From Patagioenas fasciata (taxonomy: Eukaryota; Chordata; Aves; Columbiformes; Columbidae): a stretch of 64,000 bases of DNA. The notes under the pieces are model-generated. The model was not told the DNA's origin, made no database searches, and saw nothing but the letters and a program-made list of their open reading frames with translations. Below, piece by piece: positions 25,021 through 37,640 of the stretch. The translations under genes and the position numbers were made by a program. The stretch spans positions 125,718,661-125,782,660 of the forward strand of contig NC_092522.1 in assembly GCF_037038585.1 (NCBI RefSeq), given 5' to 3'. Numbering within the stretch: the stretch's first letter is position 1; each line of letters starts with the position of its first letter.

Positions 25021-26633
25021 TCAGCTGGAAGGGACATCAGGGCGGTGTGACCTCTGCTGAGATGGTCACCGTTCAGCTGGAAGGGACATCAGGGCGGCGT
25101 GACCTCTGCTGAGATGGTCACCGCTCAGCTGGAAGGGACATCAGGGTGATGTGACCTCTGCTGAGATGGTCACCGCTCAGCTGGAAGGGACATCAGGGCG
25201 GCGTGACCTCTGCTGAGATGGTCACCGTTCAGCTGGAAGGGACATCAGGGCGGCGTGACCTCTGCTGAGATGGTCACCGCTCAGCTGGAAGGGACATCCA
25301 GGGCAGTGTGACCTCTGCTGAGATGGTCACCGCTCAGCTGGAAGGGACATCAGGGCGGTGTGACCTCTGCTGAGATGGTCACCGCTCAGCTGGAAGGGAC
25401 ATCAGGGTGGTGTGACCTCTGCTGAGATGGTCACCGCTCAGCTGGAAGGGACATCAGGGCGGTGTGACCTCTGCTGAGATGGTCACCGCTCAGCTGGAAG
25501 GGAAATCAGGGCGGTGTGACCTCTGCTGAGATGGTCACCGCTCAGCTGGAAGGGACATCAGGGCGGTGTGACCTCTGCTGAGATGGTCACCGCTCAGCTG
25601 GAAGGGACATCAGGGCGGCGTGACCTCTGCTGAGATGGTCACCGCTCAGCTGGAAGGGACATCAGGGCGGTGTGACCTCTGCTGAGATGGTCACCGCTCA
25701 GCTGGAAGGGACATCAGGGCAGTGTGACCTCTGCTGAGATGGTCACCGTTCAGCTGGAAGGGACATCAGGGCGATGTGACCTCTGCTGAGATGGTCACCA
25801 GTCAACTGGAAGGGACATCAGGGTGGTGTGACCTCTGCTGAGATGGTCACCGCTCAGCTGGAAGGGACATCAGGGCAGTGTGACCTCTGCTGAGATGGTC
25901 ACCGCTCAGCTGGAAGGGACATCAGGGCGGTGTGACCTCTGCTGAGATGGTCACCGCTCAGCTGGAAGGGACATCAGGGCGGTGTGACCTCTGCTGAGAT
26001 GGTCACCGCTCAGCTGGAAGGGACATCAGGGCGGTGTGACCTCTGCTGAGATGGTCACCGCTCAGCTGGAAGGGACATCAGGGCAGTGTGACCTCTGCTG
26101 AGATGGTCACCGTTCAGCTGGAAGGGACATCAGGGCGATGTGACCTCTGCTGAGATGGTCACCAGTCAACTGGAAGGGACATCAGGGTGGTGTGACCTCT
26201 GCTGAGATGGTCACCGCTCAGCTGGAAGGGACATCAGGGCGGCGTGACCTCTGCTGAGATGGTCACCGCTCAGCTGGAAGGGACATCAGGGCAGTGTGAC
26301 CTCTGCTGAGATGGTCACCGTTCAGCTGGAAGGGACATCAGGGCAGTGTGACCTCTGCTGAGATGGTCACCGCTCAGCTGGAAGGGACATCAGGGCGGTG
26401 TGACCTCTGCTGAGATGGTCACCGCTCAGCTGGAAGGGACATCAGGGCAGTGTGACCTCTGCTGAGATGGTCACCGCTCAGCTGGAAGGGACATCAGGGC
26501 AGTGTGACCTCTGCTGAGATGGTCACCGCTCAGCTGGAAGGGACATCAGGGCGGTGTGACCTCTGCTGAGATGGTCACCGCTCAGCTGGAAGGGACATCA
26601 GGGCGGCGTGACCTCTGCTGAGATGGTCACCGC
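25021..26633. repeat. 52-bp minisatellite, 31 copies
   Basis: The landmark TCAGCTGGAAGGGACATCAG starts at 25021 and last at 26582. Allowing one inserted base near 25288, the interval is exactly 30 x 52 bp. A distinctive pair of units with 'gggcgatgtg' then 'accagtcaactgg' appears twice, 364 bp (7 units) apart, showing internal block duplication. Each unit carries TGACCT and GGTCA. Stops occur in every frame, so it has no coding potential. Confidence 0.97.
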
Positions 26634-27020
26634 TGGGGAGACCTCACCTGCAGCGCTGCGCTCAGCCCCGGGGCAGCATCAGGGGACACGGACCTGCTGG
26701 AGCCAGCCCTGGGAGGCATGGAGGCGGTGCGGGGCTGGACCAGCTCTGCTGGGGACAGGCTGAGGGGGCCGGGGTTCAGCTGGGGAAGAGAAGCTCCGGG
26801 GAGACCTGAGTGCGGCCTCCAGTACCTAAAGGGACCTGCAAGAGAGCTGGAGAGGGAATTTTTACAAGGGGCTGTGACGGGACAAGGGTGAAGGCTTTAA
26901 ATTGAAAGAGGGTGGATTTAGATCAGATATGAGAGAGAAATGATTCCCCATGAGGGTGGTGAGAGCCTGGCCCAGGTTCCATTCCTGGGGACACCCCAGG
27001 CCAGGCTGGACGGGGCATCC
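26634..27020 (+). mobile_element. CR1 LINE fragment (plus orientation)
   Basis: Sense CR1 landmarks: 'gaagctccggggagacctga', 'gcggcctccagtacctaaag', 'gagagcctggcccaggttcc'. It lies directly against the 52-bp array, which may have grown at its edge. Confidence 0.85.
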
Positions 27021-28105
27021 GCCGCCTCCTGGCCACTTCTCCCCGCTGTGTGTCCCGAACCAGCCCTGCCCGCCGGCGCCCCCCCGGAGCCGGGCTCCAG
27101 ACACGTCTGTCTGTCCAGAGCAGCTGCGGGAGCCACGGGATCGAACTGCTGCCTTTTATTTCAGAAATACCCCTCCATCCCCTTTCAATTCGTACTTGAT
27201 CCGGCTCTCAGCGTGGCAAGAGCAGGACGGCTGAAGCACGGCGTGCAGCCGGCCGGGGAAGTTTCGGAGCCGCTCGGCTGGTCCTGGGTCTGGTTTTATC
27301 GGTGGAAGCTGCACGTGGTTCAGTGTCCGGGGTCAGCCCAGCCCTCACTGGCCTTATATACATGAACACAGCACCGTCCCACTTCACAAACATCAGGAGC
27401 AAGGTTATCACGATCAACTTGCTTTAAGCTTAAGCAACTTGTATTTATTAAACAGGAATGAATGCTAAAGCAGAATCGGTGTTTAAATCCCATTTTTAAA
27501 CTGAAGTTCAAAGCAAGCAGTGAGGTGGTTGCCGTTGGTGCTTCCAGCCGGGGAGAAGCTGGAACGAGGAGCAGACGGCCGTTCTCGCGGGGAGGGCCAC
27601 GGGGATACAGCCTCTCAGAAATTATTTTAAGTTCCGAAAGTGATACAAAAACCAGGAACCCAAATCTTTGTGCAAATGAGCGAATGCAGCCTCTAATGGA
27701 GAGGAGAAATGTAACACGGACGCTGCACAGCACGGTGCTGTATTGGCCATTGCCCCTTGTTAGCCGTTGGCAGGAGGTCTGGGTTGCTGGGATGCAGATA
27801 GCTGAGCTGAGCTGGGCTTACGCAGGTCCAGCTCGGGTCCTTAGTCAGGCACAGCTTTATCCGCAGGAAATCCAAGCAGGGCTGCTGCAGAGCCACCTTG
27901 CAAATCGCGCACTCCTCAGCACTGGTGCCATTAAATCCAAGCGTGAGCGGGTGAACCACTGTGCCGCAACCACGTGCTGCCCCGGCCTTGGGCTGTGCAT
28001 CGTCTGGAAAACGAAACAGTAGGAACACGGTGCAGTGGCAATCAGGCTAAATATTTAGGAGCCAGTTCTGCTGCAGGAGCAGCAATAGCTGTGCTACGTC
28101 TGCAG
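27021..28105. other. Intergenic unique sequence
   Basis: No gene or repeat recognised. Confidence 0.4.
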
Positions 28106-28215
28106 ACGAGGTCCTTAGGGCCGTGGTTCAGAGGCGGACTCGGCAGCGTGCGGTTAATGGCTGGACTCCACGATCCCAAAGGTCTTTTCCAACCAAAATG
28201 ATTCTGTGATTTCCC
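28106..28215 (+). mobile_element. CR1 LINE 3' end fragment (plus orientation)
   Basis: Ends 'ggactccacgatcccaaagg' then 'tcttttccaaccaaaatgat' and 'tctgtgatt', the typical CR1 3' terminus. Only the last ~100 bp are recognisable. Confidence 0.85.
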
Positions 28216-30287
28216 GCCAGCTTTTCCCCCTCAGCAGAGGCACAGAGGCACTTTCTGTCCCCACGATGGGTGCCTACCCGGGGTATCCTCACACTGTCAC
28301 CAGCCTTGTGAGCTGCTCAGCGGCTTTTCCTGGCTTCTCCTGCTCTCCTGGAGACACAAAGCAGAGGAGAGCACCCCCTTTGGAGTCCTTGTTTAGTACT
28401 GATAAGGGCTTGTTAACTTTGAACTTGCGAGCTGTCTTACGATCTTCTGGGCTCATCCCTGTACCCGCAGGCACCCCCACTAGTTACTAATTGTCCCCAC
28501 TATTCACAAAACTCCCTGTCCCTTTCCCAACCGGGTCCAGCGTGGGCCATGAGCTCCTAAAGCCCTTGTGCCATTGGCGAGTGGGGAGGGACAAACCTCC
28601 CTGGAGTTTGTACCTCGCTCCTGGAGCCGGAGCGACAATCTGAGGTGACACCACGGGTGCGAATGAGGACCCGGCCCTCCCGCCCAGCGGCCCCTGTTCC
28701 CGGCTATTCAGAAGTGAAATGTCACGGCAACCTGCTCCCTGGAGAGTGGTACCAGGGCTCCCCACCCCGCAGGTCCATCCGCAAACCCTGCAAGTCCTCC
28801 CATTCCAAACCCTCGCCGATCTCTTCCAGGGACTCTTCCCGCAGCGCCTGTTTCAGGTGGGGTCATTCTGTCCCAAGCACTTACAGAATGACTGTGGCTC
28901 TATGCCAGGAGAAGCCATCTCCTGACAGAGTGGTGAATGCAGCTGGAGACCGACCCTGGCCTCAGGGAGGCTGAGCTTCCTCGGACACCCACGGGCACAA
29001 CCTGGGCGCAGGAGGAGGTGGGTGAGAAGGAACGCAAAGGGAGGGAGCACACAAAGCGCATGGAAGGTGACATGGCCGGGGACACGCGACAGGCGCCGCT
29101 TGGTGCCACAGGAGGCAGCTCTGACGTGTGTGTTGTGTGCAGGACCGCAGCGGAGCGGGGACACCCCCAGGGGCTGCGGCTGCCGCAGCACGGCAGGAGA
29201 AGGGAGTAAGAAGCGAGGAGGGGTGGGCAGACACCTCAAGCGCCCGAAGCTCCTGCACACCCTCTGCCTCCCGGGAAAGGGGAGCAGCGACTCACGGGGG
29301 CAAAGCTGCTGGACCCAGGGTCAGCCTGGGGCGGGGGAGAAGAACAACTTCCCCAAGCATTCGCTGAACTGCTTCTAGTTCTTCTCAGTACCTAAACCAG
29401 TAATGAAACGTTTACGTGAGCTGACAATAAAGGAAACAAAGTGAAGTCACTGAGTTGGGACCGTTGTGCCCGCAGCAGCGCATTGACTCCCGACATGGGC
29501 TCCTCGCGGGGGTTTCCTGCCCGTCCGCGTGTGGCTCGCACGTCCCGGGACTTTGCCTGCCCACCGTGTCAAGGACTCGCACAAGAGTCGTGGGACGCGA
29601 CTGAACTAAGGACGGGGACTGGTAACTCCCCCTGGGAGACAATAGATTAAAACCCACCCTCGCTCGACTGACCCGCAAGTGCTTTGAGTCTCAGCCCAGA
29701 TCTTCCGACCGTGGTGGTTCTGGGTGAGCGAATTGGGATTTCTCCCCTCAAGCTGTTCCAGCTGCTCTCCTGGGTTCACCCTTGGGTGGGATTTTGCTGC
29801 TGAAGCTGTTCCACGCTGGTTTGAAACGACGACTCGGGCACACAGCTCTGCTTAATCAAATCACACGTAGCATCAGGTATCCTCAAATAAATACGTAAAT
29901 TTGGTATTAAACTTTAAACCCTCCATGTGAAGAATATCTGTAAGATCCTGTTCAGAGAACATGGGACTCTCAGGCTACAGATGAAAAGGTTGGTTTGGGA
30001 GTCCTGAGTCGTTGAACCGCCCGTGACCACGGTTCCTCACGGCAGACTTCACCTGACCCCCACGGGTTTCACCCTGTTTAGCAGAATTGTCTAAATCTCG
30101 TTTACTAACCAGCTGTTCCTCCGGACAACCACAGCTGGGCAAATCTAGAACAAGATACACAATGGGATGACTTCCAGTGCTCTTTCATGATCCAAAACGA
30201 CAGGAAAACGTGACTCCGTGCTTGGGTGTGAGTTCATTTCCAGCTGACAAAGCTCAGAATTGGTGATCTCACCTGTATTACAAGAAC
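28216..30287. other. Intergenic unique sequence
   Basis: About 2 kb with nothing recognised on either strand. Confidence 0.4.
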
Positions 30288-30720
30288 ATAGAATCATGGA
30301 ATCATTTGGGTTGGAAAAGCCCCTCAAGATCATGGAGTCCAACCATAACCCAGCCCTGTCCCTGCCCCATGTCCTGAGAACCTCCTGTCCGTCTGTCCAG
30401 CCCTCCAGGGATGGTGACTCCAGCACTGCCCTGGGCAGCCTGTTCCAATGCCCCACAGCCCTTTGGGGAAGAAATTGTTCCCACATCCAACCTCAACCTC
30501 CCCTGGTGCAACTTGAGGCCGTTTCCTCTGCTCCTGGCGCTTGTTCCTGGGGAGCAGAGCCCGACCCCCCTGGCTCCAAGCTCCTTTCAGGCAGTTCAGA
30601 GATCAGAAGGTCTCCCCTCAGCTCCTGTTCTCCAGCTGAACCCCCCAGCTCCCTCAGCCGCTCCATCACACTTGTGCTCCAGGATGCAGATGCATCAACA
30701 TCCTCGAAATCAGGGAGCGA
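30288..30720 (-). mobile_element. CR1 LINE fragment (minus orientation)
   Basis: Starts 'catagaatcatggaatcatt', followed by 'tgggttggaaaagcccctca', 'tcatggagtccaaccataac' and later 'cagctgaaccccccagctcc'. It is among the better preserved 3' ends in the window. Confidence 0.93.
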
Positions 30721-31165
30721 TGAGAGCAGGTCTGGGCTTTCACTCATGCACACAGGATTGTCCTACACGATAACAAACAATAAGATCCCTTTGTTCTATT
30801 TCCCTCAAAAAAGGATGCAAACTCCATTTCCCTTTCCTTGGGAAGTGATGCGCTAAGCTCCAGGTGCGAGTTTCTGCAGCCCGGGCTCCGGATGGGTCGG
30901 TGGACGGGTCACCCCATGCAGCTGGACTACAGGACCCATCTTCTGCAGCTGAGCCTTCCTGCCCGCGTCCCCGTGCACAGAGGAGGAAGAGCAGCCTCGG
31001 CTCCACCGTCCTCCCCGGGGCGTTGCTCCTCCCTCGGTAGGTGAAGTCGATGTGCTGCTTTTCTCTTCTGTTCCAAACTTGGCTGAGGGATACGGCGGGG
31101 AGCAACCTGAGTCATCGTCCTGGGATCTGACTCATCCCTGTACCAGGATCTCTGCTGACTGGCTG
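30721..31165. other. Intergenic unique sequence
   Basis: Nothing recognised. Confidence 0.4.
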
Positions 31166-34100
31166 CTCGTCCCATCATCCCATCGTCCCATCATCCCACC
31201 ATCCCACCATCCCATCATCCATCATCCATCATCCCATTATCCATCATTCCATCATCCCACCATTCCATCATCCCCTCATCCCACCATCCCACTATCCCAT
31301 CATCCCATCATCCCACCATCCCACCATCCCATCACCCATCATCCCATCATCCCGTCATCGCACCATCCCACCATTCCATCATCCCACCACCCCATCATTC
31401 CCTCATCCCTTCATCCCACCATCCCATCATCCCACCATCCCGTCATACCACCATCCCACAATCCCACAATCCCATCATCCCATCATCCCACCATCCCACC
31501 ATTCCATCATCCCACCATCCCATCATCCCGTCACCCCACCATCCCACCACTCCCTCATCCCACCATCCCATCATCCCATCATCCCATCATCCCACCATCT
31601 CACCATCCCATCATCCCACCATCCCATCATCCCACCATCCCACCATCCCATCATCCCATCATCCATCATCCCATCACCCCATCATCCCACCATCCCACCA
31701 TCCCATCATCCCACCATCCCACCATCCCACCATCCCACCATCCCATCATCCCATCATCCCACCATCCCATCATCTCACCATCCCATCATCCCATCATCCA
31801 TCATCCCATCATCCCATCATCCCACCATCCCATCATCCCACCATCCCACCATCCCACCATCCCATCATCCATCATCCCATCATCCCGTCACCCCACCATC
31901 CCACCACTCCCTCATCCCACCATCCCACCATCCCACCATCCCACCATCCCATCACTCCATCATCCCACCATCCCACCATCCCATCATCCCACCATCCCGT
32001 CATCCTACCATCCCACAATCCCACAATCCCATCATCCCATCATCCCACCATCCCACCATTCCATCATCCCACCATCCCATCATCCCGTCACCCCACCATC
32101 CCACCACTCCCTCATCCCACCATCCCATCATCCCATCATCCCATCATCCCACCATCTCACCATCCCATCATCCCACCATCCCATCATCCCATCATCCATC
32201 ATCCCATCATCCCATCATCCCACCATCCCATCATCCCACCATCCCACCATCCCACCATCCCACCATCCCATCATCCCACCATCCCACCATCCCACCATCC
32301 CACCATCCCATCATCCATCATCCATCATCCCATTATCCATCATTCCATCATCCCACCATCCCATCATCCCACCATCCCATCATCCCATCATCCCACCATC
32401 CCATCATCCCACCATCCCACCATCCCATCATCCCATCATCCATCATCCCATCATCCCATCATCCCACCATCCCACCATCCCATCATCCCACCATCCCACC
32501 ATCCCACCATCCCACCATCCCACCATCCCATCATCCCACCATCCCATCATCCCACCATCCCACCATCTCACCATCCCATCATCCCATCATCCATCATCCC
32601 ATCATCCCATCATCCCACCATCCCATCATCCCACCATCCCACCATCCCACCATCCCATCATCCCACCATCCCACCATCCCACCATCCCATCATCCATCAT
32701 CCCACCAACCCACCATCCCACCATCCCATCATCCATCATCCCATCATCCCATCATCCCACCATCCCATCATCCCACCATCCCACCATCCCACCATCCCAT
32801 CATCCATCATCCCACCATCCCACCATCCCACCATCCCATCATCCCACCATCCCACCATCCCACCATCCCACCATCCCACCATCCCACCATCCCGTCATCC
32901 TACCATCCCACAATCCCACAATCCCATCATCCCATCATCCCACCATCCCACCATTCCATCATCCCACCATCCCATCATCCCGTCACCCCACCATCCCACC
33001 ACTCCCTCATCCCACCATCCCATCATCCCATCATCCCATCATCCCACCATCTCACCATCCCATCATCCCACCATCCCATCATCCCATCATCCCACCATCC
33101 CATCATCCCATCATCCATCATCCCATCATCCCACCATCCCACCATCCCACCATCCCATCATCCCACCATCCCATCATCCCACCATCCCACCATCCCACCA
33201 TCCCGTCATCCCACCATCCCATCATCCCATCATCCATCATCCCATCATCCCACCATCCCACCATCCCACCATCCCATCATCCCACCATCCCATCATCCCA
33301 CCATCCCACCATCCCACCATCCCACCATCTCGCCATCCCATCATCCCATCATCCATCATCCCATCATCCCATCATCCCACCATCCCATCATCCCACCATC
33401 CCACCATCCCACCATCCCATCATCCCACCATCCCATCATCCCATCATCCATCATCCCATCATCCCACCATCCCACCATCCCACCATCCCATCATCCCACC
33501 ATCCCATCATCCCACCATCCCACCATCCCACCATCCCACCATCTCGCCATCCCATCATCCCATCATCCATCATCCCATCATCCCATCATCCCACCATCCC
33601 ATCATCCCACCATCCCACCATCCCACCATCCCATCATCCATCATCCCATCATCCCATCATCCCACCATCCCATCATCCCACCATCCCACCATCCCACCAT
33701 CCCATCACCCATCATCCCACCAACCCACCATCCCACCATCCCATCATCCACCATCCCACCATCCCATCATCCATCATCCCATCATCCCATCATCCCACCA
33801 TCCCATCATCCCACCATCCCACCATCCCACCATCCCATCATCCATCATCCCACCATCCCACCATCCCACCATCCCATCATCCATCATCCCACCAACCCAC
33901 CATCCCACCATCCCATCATCCATCATCCCATCATCCCACCATCCCATCATCCCATCATCCCACCATCCCACCATCCCACCATTCCATCATCCCACCATCC
34001 CATCATCCCATCATCCCACCATCCCACCATCCCATCATCCCACCATCCCACCACCCCACCACCCCACCATCCCACCATCCCACCACCCCACCACCCCACC

Positions 34101-34293
34101 ATCCCACCATCCCATCATCCACCATCCCACCATCGCATCATCCCACCACCCCACCACCCCACCATCCCACCATCCCACCATCCCATCATCCACCATCCCA
34201 CCATCGCATCATCCCACCACCCCACCACCCCACCATCCCACCATCCCATCATCCACCATCCCACCATCCCATCATCCCACCATCCATCATCCC
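31166..34293. repeat. 3.1-kb array of an 8-bp unit (ATCCCAYC)n
   Basis: Roughly 390 copies of ATCCCACC/ATCCCATC, with occasional 'atccatc' slips and a more ordered terminal part with 'ccaccccacc' (about 34040-34290). A plus-strand frame of 1135 codons runs through the whole array without a stop, encoding a low-complexity Ser/His/Pro/Ile/Thr octapeptide pattern. That frame is expected from an 8-bp unit without stop triplets, and I do not annotate it as a gene. The minus strand reads GGGATGGT repeats with G-quadruplex potential. Confidence 0.97.
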
Positions 34294-36143
34294 CTCTCTC
34301 TCAGCCCAGCTGCATCTTCCGCCAGCTCACAGCAGGGTGCCAGGTGCTTTTTTGAGCAGAAAACCTTCCAGCGGGCGTCTAACCAAAGGGCTGGAATTCC
34401 CTCCTGGTGAACGTCCACCCCAGCCGCCTCCATTCAATGTATTCCACCTAGCGTTTTGAACTACTGCTGGGCTGAGGTATTCTGAGATCCCCACCAGCCT
34501 CTGGAATAAACCCGATGGCTGTGTCTGCCCTCACCCCCCGGAGGAACGCTCCTCTCTTTCTCCATGCTTACATGCTTGATAATCCCTCAAGGGTTTCCCC
34601 TCATTACCCACAAGATTCCTTGGGGGTGGTTGAGCCTGATGTGGTCTCAGTGGAGCTGCCGTGCAAGCCCTTGGCTGTCCACTGTCCTCATCTTCCAGTA
34701 AAGACAGACTTCCTGGTGGCTTTCACCACTGAGAAACTGAAGAGGACGATCAAAATCTCTAAGATTGACTCTTCTTCTGTCGCTATCAATTGGGACGATA
34801 TTACTGATAAAATCCAGCCAAAGTTTTCTTGCAGGGTTTAGTCTGAACCTCACTTTGTCAGAACATTGACTGTTCTGCCCCGAGCTGCGTGCACGGGGGC
34901 TGATGCTTTGTGTGTGTTACGTGGATGTGTCTGCTCTGCAGCGCCGTCACCCGACATCTGCCCACGCGTTATCAATGACCCAGCCTGGCGCTGTGCAGGA
35001 GCTCCCTGGGGCTCTGAAAACTCCAGTGTCCTCAGCCTAATCCTTGCCCACTTCAAACTCCGATGCTCTCTTCCAGCTGTTTTGGGTGGTTCTGCTTCCA
35101 TCCACGGTGTGAACTCCAATGGAGACAAACGCTCGTAGGAGAAAGTTTGACTCCTACTTCTTCCATCCTTTCATATCTGTTCTGGGATTGAGGGAACTAA
35201 AGGAAAAGCCCGTCCCATGTTGAGAGCCGTGCGGATGGCGTGGGGAGGCCCCACCACCAGCGCTCGGTCCTGGACGTGCCCACAACGCCACAAAGCACAC
35301 GGGCAACCCGCTTTGAGGCTACAAATAACAAATACATCCTTCTAAAGGCATAGAAGTTGGGACCGAGGGGACAAAGGACAAGGGTGTTCCTCCAGACAGT
35401 CTGACCGGGGGAGTCCATTGTGGAGGTGTCAAATCCCCATCGTCCCAGCAGACAGAGCGCTCGGAACACCTGGAACCTGCTGCTGCACCTCCAGATGTGC
35501 TGCGGAGCACAGCTGGTCACGGAGAGCTCGAGTCGCTCCATCTGACTGCAGAACAACACGTTAGCAAGAGCAACGCACGGGGACAGAACATGCCAGGTCA
35601 TGTTAGTGACAAAACCCCCTTGCTAAAAAACATTGAAAACTGGGTTAATACACTGAAGAAAAAGGTCACCAGAGGAAAACGGAGGGAAATGGAGCAGAAG
35701 AGCCATTGGGGAGAGAAGGAGTGAATGGCCAGGTGTTCGCACAGCTGCAGTAGTGCAGGGGGAGTCCACAGGGTGTCACCAGAGACCGAGGAACAGCAAA
35801 ATACCCCACCCCCGAAAGCCTTTCCGAACAAAGGCTTCCTGCGCGGCTCCGGTCCTGGGGCGGCCGCGCAGTGTGTGTTGTAGCGGCTGTGCTCACCTCG
35901 CTGCTGAAAGTGTTTAAAAGCTACTCAGCACTAAAAACATTCGGCTCTTTTACAACTCTTTCTAAAACGTAAATCTCAAAGTATTTTGCAAAGAGGGTAA
36001 CAAGGCTTTGGCACCGCGTTAGCAACAGGAAAATGAGGATTCGGAGGAGGTTGCTCACCACGGCTCCGGAGTGGGGTCAGGGGAGTGATGAGCTGTCCCG
36101 ATAGCAGCACCCCGATGTCCCTGTCCCCTCCGTGTGCTCCTGG
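34294..36143. other. Intergenic unique sequence with one 108-codon frame
   Basis: Mostly unrecognised. A plus-strand frame at 34515-34841 encodes 108 residues of ordinary, non-repetitive composition; I do not recognise it. See findings. Confidence 0.4.
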
Positions 36144-36953
36144 GACCTCGGCCACCAGCACCCAGAGCTGCAGGACCCCGGCCACCAGCACCCAGAGCTG
36201 CAGGACCTCGGCCACCAGCACCCAGAGCTGCAGGACCTCGGCCACCGGCACCCAGAGCTGCAGGACCTCAGCCACCAGCACCCAGAGCTGCAGGACCCCG
36301 GCCACCAGCACCCAGAGCTGCAGGACCTCGGCCACCGGCACCCAGAGCTGCAGGACCTCGGCCACCGGCACCCAGAGCTGCAGGACCTCAGCCACCAGCA
36401 CCCAGAGCTGCAGGACCTCGGCCACCAGCACCCAGAGCTGCAGGACCCCGGCCACCAGCACCCAGAGCTGCAGGACCTCGGCCACCGGCACCCAGAGCTG
36501 CAGGACCTCGGCCACCAGCACCCAGAGCTGCAGGACCTCGGCCACCAGCACCCAGAACTGCAGGACCCCGGCCACCAGCACCCAGAGCTGCAGGACCTCG
36601 GCCACCAGCACCCAGAACTGCAGGACCCCGGCCACCAGCACCCAGAGCTGCAGGACCTCGGCCACCAGCACCCAGAGCTGCAGGACCCCGGCCACCAGCA
36701 CCCAGAGCTGCAGGACCCCGGCCACCGGCACCCAGAGCTGCAGGACCCCGGCCACCAGCACCCAGAGCTGCAGGACCTCAGCCACCAGCACCCAGAGCTG
36801 CAGGACCCCGGCCACCAGCACCCAGAGCTGCAGGACCCCAGTCACCCACACCCAGAGCTGCAGGACCCCAGTCACCCACACCCAGAGCTGCAGGACCCCG
36901 GTCACCAGCACCCAGAGCTGCAGGACCTCAGTCACCCACACCCAGAGCTGCAG
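36144..36953. repeat. 30-bp minisatellite, 27 copies
   Basis: The unit reads GACCTCGGCCACCAGCACCC then AGAGCTGCAG, with an exact 30-bp period. Because 30 is a multiple of three, decapeptide-repeat frames are open on both strands, for example LQLWVLVAEV on the minus strand. C-rich on plus. The last four units diverge ('cagtcacccacacccag'). Confidence 0.97.
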
Positions 36954-37289
36954 GGCAGGGCTGAAGCAGCAAACGTTACTGGTTGTGCTGAATGAGACGG
37001 ACCTGAAGCACTTGGTGAACCTTGCTTTGAGCCACCCTGTGCGTCTCAACCACACCTTGCAGAGATTTTGGACACAAGCCTCTGTCTGGGTGGCTTGTTC
37101 CTCACACATGAGAGGAGAGCAAGAAGAGGATCCAGGAGCTGTACAAATTTCCCCGAGCACATCCTTCTGTCCTTGGCACGGACGCTGAGGGGGCCCATGT
37201 CCCTCCCCGGCACAGGTGTGGTTTTGATGACCATGGCTCTAGCACCCAGTTCCCCTTCAGACGGGGTTGAATTCGCATCACTTACCCCA
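36954..37289. other. Intergenic sequence
   Basis: Nothing recognised with confidence. Confidence 0.35.
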
Positions 37290-37465
37290 TGAATGTGCCC
37301 AACGCCAGGGTGAGGGGCAACGGGCACAGACTGAAACACAGGAGGCTCCATGTGAACATGAGCAGAAACTTCTTTGCTGGGAGGTGCCAGAGCCTGGCCC
37401 AGGCTGCCCAGAGCGGGTGTGGAGTCTCCTTCTCTGAGACATTCAAACCCCCTGGGATCCTGTGT
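37290..37465 (+). mobile_element. CR1 LINE fragment (plus orientation)
   Basis: Sense CR1: 'gcaacgggcacagactgaaa', 'gaacatgagcagaaacttct', 'gcctggcccaggctgcccag', ending 'gagacattcaaaccccctgg'. It is the mirror of the minus copy at 23.3 kb and is interrupted by the next repeat. Confidence 0.9.
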
Positions 37466-37620
37466 GATCTGCTCTGTGACCCTGCATGATCTGCCCTGTG
37501 ACCCTGTGTGATCTGCCCTGTGACCCTGTGTGATCTGCTCTGTGACCCTGGGTGATCTGCCCTGTGACCCTGGGTGATCTGCCCTGTGACCCTGTGTGAT
37601 CTGCCCTGTGACCCTGTGTG
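37466..37620. repeat. 22-bp tandem repeat inside CR1, 7 copies
   Basis: GATCTGCCCTGTGACCCTGT repeats from 37466 with a 22-bp step (37488, 37510, 37532, 37554, 37576, 37598). CR1-like sequence resumes after it, so the array probably expanded within a CR1 insertion. Confidence 0.93.
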
Positions 37621-37640
37621 AGCAGGGCTGGGATGGGGAT

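Noticed and set aside
13037..26633. Possible relation between the two 52-bp arrays (13.0 and 25.0 kb)
   Set aside because: They share only the unit length. The unit sequences show no similarity, so a common origin is not supported.
31052..34459. 1135-codon plus-strand frame rich in Ser, His, Pro and Ile
   Set aside because: It is a translation of an 8-bp tandem array with no stop triplet. There is no start context, domain or splice evidence, and composition follows the repeat exactly.
36085..37188. Decapeptide-repeat frames on both strands around 36.1-37.2 kb
   Set aside because: The 30-bp array is a multiple of three without stops; no start, signal peptide or flanking exon supports a gene.
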